A stretch of 64,000 nucleotides of DNA, taken from positions 1,860,001-1,924,000 of the forward strand of contig NZ_CP176502.1 in the NCBI RefSeq assembly GCF_046267875.1, written 5' to 3'. Below, piece after piece: positions 7,569 to 15,135 of the stretch; position 1 is the first letter of the stretch, and every line of letters begins with the position of its first letter. The position numbers and the translations under genes are program-made. Source of the DNA: Mannheimia glucosida (GTDB taxonomy: Bacteria; Pseudomonadota; Gammaproteobacteria; Enterobacterales; Pasteurellaceae). The notes beneath the pieces are model-generated. The model did not search any database and was not told the origin of the DNA. It worked only from the letters and a program-made list of their open reading frames with translations.

Positions 7569-9038
7569 CTAATAATCAAAAATATTAATTTCCTCATTTT
7601 GAATAACATCATTTAACTCATCAAACTTATCTTTATTAAAAATTAGTGAGTTATTTAGAATATTAAGCATTTTTCTTCCTTTTACCCAATCATTATTCCA
7701 TAAAGAGTCCCCTTGTAAATTACACATTTTTTCCGAAAAGTCATAATCATCTAAATTTGCTTTAAGCATTCGTTGTAACCAGATTTGAGTAAAACCTGAG
7801 TTAGGTGTTCTACTTAATTTTTGATGAACAAGTTTAGCAATAGATTTATCGTTATTTAGCTTATCTAATAACTTACTAATAATGGCACAACAAACTGGAA
7901 TGACTTTGGGATTGTGATATGCAATATCAGTAACAATACTAATAATCTGTTCAATACTCTGTATTTTATTAATTTTTTCTAATTTCTTATCAAACTTATT
8001 AAGCACAGTATTTAAACTTCCTGAATTAGGATAATTGATACTATGCTGTCTAATTAATAAGATTTGTTTCTGTAAACTTATTCCATTATTTTGTGGAACA
8101 CTAAGCCAAGCCAATTTGTCTTTTTTAATGGATTGAGTAATCACATCTTGACTACCTTTCGTCTTACTTGAATTTAATTTAAAGCCAAATGGCATCATAA
8201 TTTCGGCTAGAAGTTTTAGAATTTTCTCTCCATCATTAGGATTCTGAATGAATATTTTATAATCATCGCGATAGCGCAAAATTTTATAATCTTTTATTTT
8301 TTGTTTTTTTAGAATAACACCTAAAATTCTATCAATATAGCCTAATATAATTTCAGCAATAAAATCCATTAGCACTGATCCTTGCGGAATACCATTAGTT
8401 TGCCCATATTGAGCATTTTGAATACTCTTATCTATGTAATTCCCAAGTCCGTCCTTCCTATTTTCTTTGGCATTTTCTCTACCTTCTACAGACCAAGCAA
8501 TAGCGTGTGTATAAACTGAACCATAACAATCAGCGACATCAGTATCAAAAATATAATCGTATTCCAATGAAAGCAAAATAGATTGCTGTTCAACCTGTTC
8601 CCACCAATAAGAAATCTGCTGAGCTTTATCTGATTTTTGATTATCAGATTGAATAGGAACACTTAAGCATTTTATTTTTTCATTATTTTGGAATTTTCTA
8701 AATCGAGTTCGTAGTTTTTCCCAATTATTTTCTTTAGTTATTTCATGGACTAATGCCACATACACTAATGGATGAATAATTTGTAAAGGTCTCCATGAGA
8801 GCTTTCCGTCTTTATTAGCATATAATAAATAATTTACACTCTCCTGTTTACTCATTGCCCCCTTAGACTGACAGAAATCATTTAATAAATCTTTTCCTTC
8901 AAATTCATTGGATATTTTTTCTAATAATTCTGAAAATGAAAAATATTTTGGCAAATCAATATTGCAGTAACTTTCATGTTTTAAGAAAAATTTCTTTGCC
9001 TCATCTGCTGTTAATTCTAAAACTGTCTTTCTATCCAT
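7569..9038 (-). CDS. UG/Abi-type (DRT-like) reverse transcriptase
   Basis: A 489 aa protein with RT palm motifs in order: motif A FDTDVADCYGS (about 164-174), motif B NGIPQGSVLMD (about 215-225), motif C YRDD (256-259) within LRYRDDYKIF, and motif D GFKLNSSKTK (about 285). All catalytic Asp are intact. YRDD with a following YxIF and an N-terminal RPLQIIHPLVYVALV segment resemble unknown-group/Abi defence RTs rather than group II intron RTs (no maturase or HNH domain) or typical retrons. A helical C-terminal region of about 180 residues has no recognised domain. It sits between cas4 (39-base gap) and the HEPN gene and is not fused to cas1, unlike type III RT-Cas1. The UG subclass is not assigned. 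A/T-rich, no uptake signal. Confidence 0.88.
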   Translation of the reverse strand: MDRKTVLELTADEAKKFFLKHESYCNIDLPKYFSFSELLEKISNEFEGKDLLNDFCQSKGAMSKQESVNYLLYANKDGKLSWRPLQIIHPLVYVALVHEITKENNWEKLRTRFRKFQNNEKIKCLSVPIQSDNQKSDKAQQISYWWEQVEQQSILLSLEYDYIFDTDVADCYGSVYTHAIAWSVEGRENAKENRKDGLGNYIDKSIQNAQYGQTNGIPQGSVLMDFIAEIILGYIDRILGVILKKQKIKDYKILRYRDDYKIFIQNPNDGEKILKLLAEIMMPFGFKLNSSKTKGSQDVITQSIKKDKLAWLSVPQNNGISLQKQILLIRQHSINYPNSGSLNTVLNKFDKKLEKINKIQSIEQIISIVTDIAYHNPKVIPVCCAIISKLLDKLNNDKSIAKLVHQKLSRTPNSGFTQIWLQRMLKANLDDYDFSEKMCNLQGDSLWNNDWVKGRKMLNILNNSLIFNKDKFDELNDVIQNEEINIFDY

Positions 9039-9077
9039 TTTATTTATCTCACATAGATACTTATTTTATGATTCATC

Positions 9078-9743
9078 TTATCCAAAAATCCCCACCACAT
9101 ACCTTTCCGATCTATCCCTTTCCAACAACTGTGGTTGGCAGAGTTCGATCAGCGAGCAGGCTTTACAGCCTTTGTGGTAGGTGGGCGGTGGTGTTTTTCC
9201 ACTGTTTAGTAGCGACCGCACTTCGACAATGGTGGCAAGGGTTTTGGTGCGTAATTCTAAGGAAAAAATGATCGGCAAACGGTGGCGAGTTTGCATATAC
9301 CACAATGCCCCTTCGTTAATGGTTTGCCCTGTCATTTCTTCCAAACATAAGGCTTGGGCGCAAAGCTGGATTTCGTCAATTGGCTCAAGTTTGGGCTTAC
9401 CACGTTTATATTCCACAGGCTTAAGTTCGCCAGTTTTTAGGTCTCGCTCAACCAAATCCAAAATGCCACTTATGCCTAATTTTTCCGCTGCAACGTGAAC
9501 CGTTCGCTCAAAGCGAATACCTTTTCGGGTTTCCGGCTCACCGCTATCCACTCGCTCGTGCAACGCTTGACCTTGTGCAGTGAGATAGTTTTCTGCCCAC
9601 GCCTGTTCATTGTGGATCAAGGCACATTGACGTGGGCAGAAGGCGTAGTGTTGCAAAGCGGAAAGCGAAATTGACCGCTTGTCATTGCCAAATTGGGGCT
9701 GGACAAGCGGTAAAATTTCCACAGAATTTTGTAAATCGTCCAT
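9078..9743 (-). CDS. cas4: CRISPR-associated exonuclease Cas4, type I-C
   Basis: RecB-like nuclease that trims prespacers and checks the PAM with Cas1-Cas2. The Fe-S ligands are Cys36 (FCPRQC) and Cys193, Cys196, Cys202 (GCKACSLIELC). Nuclease residues are His62, Asp96 (GILDLVE) and Glu111/Lys113 (PVEYKRGKP). The ATG overlaps the cas7 stop (TAATG), so start and coupling are clear. The first 25 or so residues precede the family's usual beginning (SLSALQHYAFCPRQC) and are partly encoded by an inverted pair of uptake signals (9673-9682 and 9703-9711). An H. influenzae-type signal (ACCGCACTT, 9215-9223) lies near the 3' end. Confidence 0.95.
   Translation of the reverse strand: MDDLQNSVEILPLVQPQFGNDKRSISLSALQHYAFCPRQCALIHNEQAWAENYLTAQGQALHERVDSGEPETRKGIRFERTVHVAAEKLGISGILDLVERDLKTGELKPVEYKRGKPKLEPIDEIQLCAQALCLEEMTGQTINEGALWYMQTRHRLPIIFSLELRTKTLATIVEVRSLLNSGKTPPPTYHKGCKACSLIELCQPQLLERDRSERYVVGIFG
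9673..9711. repeat. Inverted pair of uptake signals inside cas4
   Basis: GACCGCTTGT at 9673-9682 and ACAAGCGGT at 9703-9711, arms 20 bases apart. They encode about residues 11-24 of Cas4, a stretch outside the conserved fold. Confidence 0.8.
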
Positions 9744-10606
9744 TACAATAATTCTTCAACGGTTACGCCATTTAAACCTTCAGCTTCCACGCTGATACGG
9801 TAGTCATCATAGCCTTTCGCAGGTGTGTCTTTTTCACCGTTGATTCGCTCAACTTTTACCGAGTCAAACAGTTTGTGTGCAGGTTGGTTGCCTAATTCGC
9901 TGTCGTGTTTAAACACAACTAATTTGCGTGCTGCCATTTCGCCTCGTGCGGCAGAACGGTCGTGTTCAAACATAAGTTGCAAGGCTTGCCAAAGTTTTTG
10001 TACGTCTTCATCAGAAAAGCCCGTTTTTTCAGCGAGTTTAGCGGAGATAAAGCCGTGTACACGATAAAGTGCGTAAGGTACGATGTATTTACGTCCCATA
10101 GTACGTTCTTTTTCAAGATCCTTCTCATTGGTTACTGCCATTCGGGTAATAGAAACCTCAAGTGGAATAATCGGATCAATAGATTGAGCGAACGCCAATT
10201 GCACAGGGCCTCGCACCTGTCCACTGTTCACTTCTGTGGTCATCACTGCCCCAAAAGTACGGATATCAAAGAAGTTTTTGCACATCCAAGAGGTAATTTC
10301 TCGAGCTTTAGCTTCCTCTTTTGGTAGTTTTTTCGCTTCCGATTCAATCCCTAATGCTTCATAAGCACGTTTGTTTTGTAAATTCAGAACACTTTTTTCT
10401 TTAACATAGATTTCGTAACCTGCCTCGTTTTCATAGCTCATTTCAATAAAATTGCGGATTTTGCGTTTTAGGCAAACATCGGTGACTAAGCCTTTACTGG
10501 TTTCAGGATCAAGGCGTGGCATATTGCCTGCGTCCGGGTCACCATTTGGGTTGCCGTTAGTAACATCAAAGAAAAAAACAAATTCATAGCGGTTTTTAAT
10601 AGACAT
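9743..10606 (-). CDS. cas7: Cascade backbone protein Cas7 (Csd2), type I-C
   Basis: RAMP-fold subunit that polymerises along the crRNA spacer in the I-C Cascade complex. The N-terminus YEFVFFFDVTNGNPNGDPDAGNMPRLDPET is the classic Csd2 opening, and GQVRGPVQLAFAQSIDPI and RKYIVPYALYRVHGFISA follow. The 287 aa length is normal. It starts 9 bases after cas8c and its stop overlaps the cas4 start by one base, so the cas5c-cas8c-cas7-cas4 block is translationally compact. Confidence 0.97.
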   Translation of the reverse strand: MSIKNRYEFVFFFDVTNGNPNGDPDAGNMPRLDPETSKGLVTDVCLKRKIRNFIEMSYENEAGYEIYVKEKSVLNLQNKRAYEALGIESEAKKLPKEEAKAREITSWMCKNFFDIRTFGAVMTTEVNSGQVRGPVQLAFAQSIDPIIPLEVSITRMAVTNEKDLEKERTMGRKYIVPYALYRVHGFISAKLAEKTGFSDEDVQKLWQALQLMFEHDRSAARGEMAARKLVVFKHDSELGNQPAHKLFDSVKVERINGEKDTPAKGYDDYRISVEAEGLNGVTVEELL

Positions 10607-10615
10607 AGTGTTTCC

Positions 10616-10999
10616 TTAGTTTTCAATAGATTCGGTGGTTTCTTTTTTGGCAAAATAGCTTTGTTTTTGGTGGTAATAACCAATCGCAAAACGCCCTTGC
10701 TCATCGATACTTAAATGGCGAGGGAAATTTTCCGGCAAGCTGGCAATAATCTCACCTAAATCCTTATCCAGATTAACTGCCATTCCGCCCTTATCTTTTC
10801 TCAAGCGAGATAAATGATGTTTTGCTCCGCTTAATAAGCGAGGGAACACCGAAAACGGCACAGCAGACGCAGAACCATAATAGCGGTCGGCAATGCCGGC
10901 ATTTAATTCACCTAACGCTTGGGTTTGGATTCTTTCTAATACCGCAAATAACCTGCCGAGCAAGTAAGCGTGGTTATCGCTTTCTTTATTCAAGCTCAT
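10616..10999 (-). CDS. cas11c: Internal translation product Cas11c (small subunit) within cas8c
   Basis: In frame with cas8c, the ATG at 10999 (codon 466) is preceded by a full AAGGAG Shine-Dalgarno with a 5-base gap (AAGGAGTTCCTATG). The product would be 127 aa, helical, covering the Cas8c C-terminus from MSLNKESDNHAYLLGRLF. Known I-C systems make Cas11c exactly this way, from an internal start in cas8c, and two copies join Cascade to stabilise the R-loop. The site is seen here; its use is inferred from the family. Confidence 0.8.
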   Translation of the reverse strand: MSLNKESDNHAYLLGRLFAVLERIQTQALGELNAGIADRYYGSASAVPFSVFPRLLSGAKHHLSRLRKDKGGMAVNLDKDLGEIIASLPENFPRHLSIDEQGRFAIGYYHQKQSYFAKKETTESIEN

Positions 11000-12394
11000 A
11001 GGAACTCCTTCTTTAATAAAACCTTTTCTAAATTTTCGTTGTAATACTGCTTTCATCAATGCTACTCGCAAGCCGTTAATATCTCCGTCTGCTCGGATTC
11101 GAGTCACCAGCTGAGAAAGCAAGCTCATTGGATATAAATGACCACTAATAACCGCCCGAGCCATTTCGCCCGCCAAAACAGGGGAAATATTCTCACTTTT
11201 ACCTAATGAAGCAGTTTGTAATAACAGTCGCCAGATGGAGGGGGGATTTTTCCATGCACAAGGCTCAATGGCGAGATCTTGCCAATGTTCACTAAGATTT
11301 TTTGCCAGTTGCCCAAAGGTAGTATCCAGCCAAAAACGAACAGAAATGCGAGCCGCATTCGGAGCAAGTCCCAACACATAAAAACGGGTGTTTTCAGATA
11401 ATTCTGGGGAAATTTCTGCAAGCGGTCGTCCTTTGCTGATTTTTTGCAATTCATCAAAGATTTTTTGGTTTTCTTGATCGTCATCAGGTGGGGTCATTAG
11501 GGCAGCAAAGAACCCTTCGGCAGCTTCTGCTTGGGTGGTATTATCTGCTTCCGCCCAAAAGACGGTACTCGCATCGCCAATAGTTAAACGATGTTTCTCG
11601 GTGCGTAACAAATAATTTAACGCTGCGGTATAGGCAAAGGCGGCTTGTTCAGAAACCGGGGCATTACTACCTTGTTCCTTGCCAAATGAGGTGAAAGATT
11701 CTTTATTAAAAGAGATGATTGAACCGCCCGCACTTTGCCCGCCATAAACACCTTTAATTGCAGGGTGGAGACGTGCAATCGGGGCAATTTCGCCACTGAT
11801 TAGGCACAACCCTTGTTCGCTCTCTTCGCTAACCAGCAAACACCCCCAAAGGGTTTGAGCGGCTTCTCGCTGATGAATATAACCGCTTGTGCCGACTAAT
11901 TTAAACACGACATTCGCATCAAGTATTTCGATTGGGCAGATTGATTCGGCAAAGTGTTCTGGTTGCCACTGTTGCAGGAAATTTTTTATCGCAACTAAAC
12001 CTTCATCATTGGAATCCGCAAGCAAATCCAAATGGTACTGTTTAAATGCCTCAAAGGTTTTCTCAGCGAAATTGATAGGTTGATCTTTGGCGGTGGCTTT
12101 ATCTTGATTGCTTTCCACGCCTAACACATAAGCGGTTTTATCCCATAAAAAATTGGGTTTAATGCCTGATGTGCGTTTTTCAGGGCGGAGGACACTCATC
12201 AATTTCGGTTTGGGTTTCTTGTCAGCGGTTAAATTTGGAATGACATTTACCAAATTTCCCTTTGAATCCAATTCTAGTACCCAACCGATTTTTTCTTCAC
12301 TAAAACCATAGGAAGGTACCTTGGCTTCGCCTGTTGAACGATCTTCTTGTGCTGCAAGACGGTAATAATAGCGGGTTAAAGCGGAGAGAATCAT
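10616..12394 (-). CDS. cas8c: Cascade large subunit Cas8c (Csd1)
   Basis: PAM-recognising large subunit of type I-C Cascade, 592 aa. Csd1-typical stretches are visible, including AYVLGVESNQDKA near residues 88-100, GGQSAGGSIISFNKESFTSFGKEQGSNAPVSEQAAFAYTAAL spanning about 220-260, and RISVRFWLDTTFGQL near 350. The start ATG overlaps the cas5c stop (ATGA). Near-core uptake signals occur inside the gene (AACCGCTTGT around 11882), so it has been resident in an Apl-type genome for some time. An internal ribosome site at codon 466 starts the small subunit (separate entry). Confidence 0.96.
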   Translation of the reverse strand: MILSALTRYYYRLAAQEDRSTGEAKVPSYGFSEEKIGWVLELDSKGNLVNVIPNLTADKKPKPKLMSVLRPEKRTSGIKPNFLWDKTAYVLGVESNQDKATAKDQPINFAEKTFEAFKQYHLDLLADSNDEGLVAIKNFLQQWQPEHFAESICPIEILDANVVFKLVGTSGYIHQREAAQTLWGCLLVSEESEQGLCLISGEIAPIARLHPAIKGVYGGQSAGGSIISFNKESFTSFGKEQGSNAPVSEQAAFAYTAALNYLLRTEKHRLTIGDASTVFWAEADNTTQAEAAEGFFAALMTPPDDDQENQKIFDELQKISKGRPLAEISPELSENTRFYVLGLAPNAARISVRFWLDTTFGQLAKNLSEHWQDLAIEPCAWKNPPSIWRLLLQTASLGKSENISPVLAGEMARAVISGHLYPMSLLSQLVTRIRADGDINGLRVALMKAVLQRKFRKGFIKEGVPMSLNKESDNHAYLLGRLFAVLERIQTQALGELNAGIADRYYGSASAVPFSVFPRLLSGAKHHLSRLRKDKGGMAVNLDKDLGEIIASLPENFPRHLSIDEQGRFAIGYYHQKQSYFAKKETTESIEN

Positions 12395-13068
12395 GATTTC
12401 ACCTCCTCTGCATAAAATGGTGGCACATCAATCACGCCATTTTTCATTTCCGCACGGAAGAAACGAGGTTGATTACCGTGCTCAAAATCAATGTCGTGCA
12501 ACATCCAGCCTAAATCCCGATCTTGCTCATTTTCTGCCAAAAAACACTCAGGTAACGGTTCATCGTCATCAATCAAGGCAAAATTTGCCGCAAATTCACG
12601 CACACCCATACAAGGCTGTTGGAAGCATTGCCCCTTTTTCGCACGGCGTTTAAACATTTCAATATGCTTGGTGACGGTTTCTGCCTCTCCCGCCATTTTG
12701 GTCAGCACTGCGTGAGCTTCGATCACATAACCGACATTTTTCAGCACAGTGGCAGCACGTTGTTGGCGGTCATCTTCAATCACGGTATATAAATCCGCCA
12801 CTGTTTTACGTTTCATTGCCCCACTGATTTTAGTGGCAGAAATTTTACTGCCTAACTCATTACGGCGAACAGACTCAAATTGAATCGGTTGTAATACATA
12901 AATTTTATCAATCACCCAGCGAATCGCTGGTTTCCAATGCACCGCCGCCAAAATCCCCCGTGCCGCAGACGGCGTAATCACATCATAAGACACCCGTTCT
13001 ACCTTCATTTCAGGACGGGTAAAACAAGCATAATCACCCCAAATATGGAGTTTGATTTTGTTTGGCAT
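12391..13068 (-). CDS. cas5c: Cas5c (Cas5d), crRNA-processing Cascade subunit
   Basis: In type I-C, which lacks Cas6, this RAMP protein cuts the pre-crRNA in each repeat and stays on the 5' handle. The 225 aa sequence opens with KIKLHIWGDYACFTRPEMKVERVSYDVITPSAARGIL, typical for the family, and a second conserved stretch is FESVRRNELGSKIS. A strong CGGAGG ribosome site lies 5 bases upstream of the ATG. It is separated from cas3 by the 2.7-kb Thoeris insert and ends overlapping cas8c by 4 bases. Confidence 0.96.
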   Translation of the reverse strand: MPNKIKLHIWGDYACFTRPEMKVERVSYDVITPSAARGILAAVHWKPAIRWVIDKIYVLQPIQFESVRRNELGSKISATKISGAMKRKTVADLYTVIEDDRQQRAATVLKNVGYVIEAHAVLTKMAGEAETVTKHIEMFKRRAKKGQCFQQPCMGVREFAANFALIDDDEPLPECFLAENEQDRDLGWMLHDIDFEHGNQPRFFRAEMKNGVIDVPPFYAEEVKS

Positions 13069-13124
13069 GAAAGCCTCCGTTTTGTTGTTTATTTTTTTCA
13101 GAAGGTATCAAGCAGCTAAATTTG

Positions 13125-14564
13125 CTATAAATTTTGCAATTTACTCACAATTGCAATAACTTTTGAAATTATTTCTTCATTTGAAATATCATCGTTTCCG
13201 ATGGCTTTAAGTTCAGCTATCAAAGATTCATTATTTGAATATAGATGTTGATGATTTTGTATAACATCATCCCATAGTTCTTTTGATATTGAACCAGTAC
13301 ACCCAATCGGTATAGGTATTACGTTATGGGTTAAACAAATATCAAATTCCTCTTTCATGCCGTTCGATGGAACTGTTGTTCCTTCTCTATCTAGCTTATT
13401 TCCAAACATAAAAATAGCGATACCAGCTTGGGAAATAATTTCATGTCTGTAATCAGTCCATCTCTCAGAAATAGATTTATCCCCCGATTGAATTTGTGGA
13501 AAAGGTCTTAAAATTAATAAATCATCTAAATTTCTATAATTTGACTGATACTTGTATTCCAATGCCCCATTGATAACCATGCTACCAATACCTAATCCAT
13601 ATCCTGAAATAATTTTGTATTCTCTTTCTGCCAATTTATAACTAAGTTTATGGATAAGCTCTTTAGCTCTTTCTTCATTAAATGGTTCATATGTATGCGC
13701 AGCCCCTGAAATAAAAATATGACTACGCTTTAGACGTTTTTCAATTTCTTTCAGAATATCGGTAATGTCTGAATATTCCTCAACTAGAATTGAATGTATT
13801 CCATATCTGACCAAATCCTCTATTTTTAACTCTTGCTTGATTTTTGCATATAAATAGCTTTCTTCGTCAGGAAAATCTTGCCTCGTAACTTCTTTGAAAA
13901 AACAATAATGTGTAGGGGTATTGTCTTTTAGTAACACTTTGATTCTTCCGAGAATGTATTCCAAATTCGGGTCATCAAAACTAAATCCAATAAATAAAAA
14001 TGTCTTTGAAAGTAAATCTCCACGCAAAGCAGTGGCGAACAGTTCTTTTTTGTCTTGATAGGTTTCATAGTCATCTTTAATCAAAACTGCTTCATCAGGA
14101 GAATCTTTGTCACCATGCATTTTATAAACAATAGCATCTTTCTTTTTAATATTTCTTGAGAAATCTTCATTTCTAATTTTTTTCTCGACAGTTTTTCCAT
14201 CTGCCTCTAAAGTCTTCTCAATCAATTGGTCATAATTAGTTGTCCAAAAAGTATTAATACCCATTTTAGATAGAAGTTTATGGTTATCACTACCTTGTCT
14301 CAGAGTAGTAAATTCATTAATTATCTTGTTATTTATTTTTCCCCTTTTGTATTTATTAAAATAATACTGGGCTAATCCAACTAAATCATGTTCTTTCTCT
14401 ACATCAAGTTTTAATTCATCTGCTAAATCTCTTAATAATTCTTTCCAATTAACAAAACCAGCAGACGCAGACAAACCCGCTCCAGCCAAAATTGCTGCAT
14501 CACCATTTTTTATTTCTATAACAAAATCATTGATGAACTTTTTCTGTTTAGATGTAAATTTCAT
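13125..14564 (-). CDS. thsA: Thoeris NADase ThsA (SIR2-SLOG)
   Basis: Effector of type I Thoeris: it degrades NAD+ when the TIR partner's cyclic ADP-ribose isomer binds, causing cell arrest or death on phage infection. The N-terminal SIR2 domain (about 1-275) has GAGLS (28-32), Asn110 in FWTTNYD and His150 in YKMHGD, spaced like the catalytic Asn112/His152 of Bacillus cereus ThsA. The C-terminal SLOG/STALD domain (about 281-479) opens with SHIFISGAAH and has GYGLGIG (321-327). Arg373 and Glu405/Glu406 lie about where ligand contacts are expected (inference). At 479 aa it matches ThsA length. It ends 56 bases before cas5c, same strand. A/T-rich, no uptake signal. Confidence 0.92.
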   Translation of the reverse strand: MKFTSKQKKFINDFVIEIKNGDAAILAGAGLSASAGFVNWKELLRDLADELKLDVEKEHDLVGLAQYYFNKYKRGKINNKIINEFTTLRQGSDNHKLLSKMGINTFWTTNYDQLIEKTLEADGKTVEKKIRNEDFSRNIKKKDAIVYKMHGDKDSPDEAVLIKDDYETYQDKKELFATALRGDLLSKTFLFIGFSFDDPNLEYILGRIKVLLKDNTPTHYCFFKEVTRQDFPDEESYLYAKIKQELKIEDLVRYGIHSILVEEYSDITDILKEIEKRLKRSHIFISGAAHTYEPFNEERAKELIHKLSYKLAEREYKIISGYGLGIGSMVINGALEYKYQSNYRNLDDLLILRPFPQIQSGDKSISERWTDYRHEIISQAGIAIFMFGNKLDREGTTVPSNGMKEEFDICLTHNVIPIPIGCTGSISKELWDDVIQNHQHLYSNNESLIAELKAIGNDDISNEEIISKVIAIVSKLQNL

Positions 14565-14592
14565 ACAAACCTCATTTGAATTAAGAATTAGA

Positions 14593-14615
14593 CTTTGGGA
14601 GTAGCTCTCCCAAAG
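14593..14615 (-). other. Hairpin between thsB2 and thsA
   Basis: Perfect 9-bp stem CTTTGGGAG/CTCCCAAAG with a 5-base loop, 10 bases after the thsB2 stop and about 28 bases before the thsA start. No T-run follows. It may be an attenuator, a processing site or mRNA stabiliser that sets the ThsB:ThsA ratio. Confidence 0.6.
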
Positions 14616-14625
14616 CCTAAAAATG

Positions 14626-15123
14626 TTATCTCAAAAACTGTTTTAGCCCATCTTTATCTAGAGCAGGATAAAGTCCTAAATACTCTTGTCCTTTAAATGA
14701 GCTGTAAATAGAGTCAACTAAAGGCAAAATAGCTACTTTCTCTGGTTTCATTCCATCGAAATAACCTAATTCCCAAGGCATCCATTTAGATGATGAAGAA
14801 CTATCAGTCGCCAAATAAAGCAAATGTGATGACTTCTTCATTCGTTTACGTAATGTTTCTGCTGTTTCAGGGGTAACAGAATCACGAGAAAGTTGCTTGT
14901 CAACAATCCAATCGACATAAACTCTTTTTCCCATTCCTTCTAAAATTTTAACCACTCCTAAAACTAAATCTTCATCTTTAATTGAATGAGATAAAAATAC
15001 ATCGAAGTTAGATTGGTATCGCTGACTTTCGACTATACTTTCCAACTTACTGGAATAGCTCTCAAAAGATGATACCACTCGTTTGGCTAAATCTCTTGCT
15101 TCTTGTTTAGTAAAATAAGTCAT
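14626..15123 (-). CDS. thsB2: Thoeris TIR sensor/cyclase, second ThsB
   Basis: A 165 aa protein: a helical N-terminus (about 1-38) then a TIR domain with FDVFLSHSIKDEDLVLGVVKIL (40-61), VYVDW (68-72) and the catalytic-Glu motif WMPWELGYFDG (Glu118). In Thoeris, such TIR proteins sense phage and make a cyclic ADP-ribose isomer that activates ThsA. It starts 12 bases after thsB1 and is followed by a hairpin and thsA. It is clearly different from thsB1 and looks like a canonical bacterial TIR rather than the ThsB/DUF1863 type, so the two may sense different phage signals. Confidence 0.85.
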   Translation of the reverse strand: MTYFTKQEARDLAKRVVSSFESYSSKLESIVESQRYQSNFDVFLSHSIKDEDLVLGVVKILEGMGKRVYVDWIVDKQLSRDSVTPETAETLRKRMKKSSHLLYLATDSSSSSKWMPWELGYFDGMKPEKVAILPLVDSIYSSFKGQEYLGLYPALDKDGLKQFLR

Positions 15124-15135
15124 TGGTACACCTCC

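Noticed and set aside
7569..9038. Group II intron or retron
   Set aside because: No maturase or endonuclease domain, no intron ends, and no space for an msr-msd RNA in the 39-base gap upstream or 8-base gap downstream.
7569..9038. RT-Cas1 fusion of the type III kind
   Set aside because: cas1 is separate, complete and 1 kb away beyond the HEPN gene.
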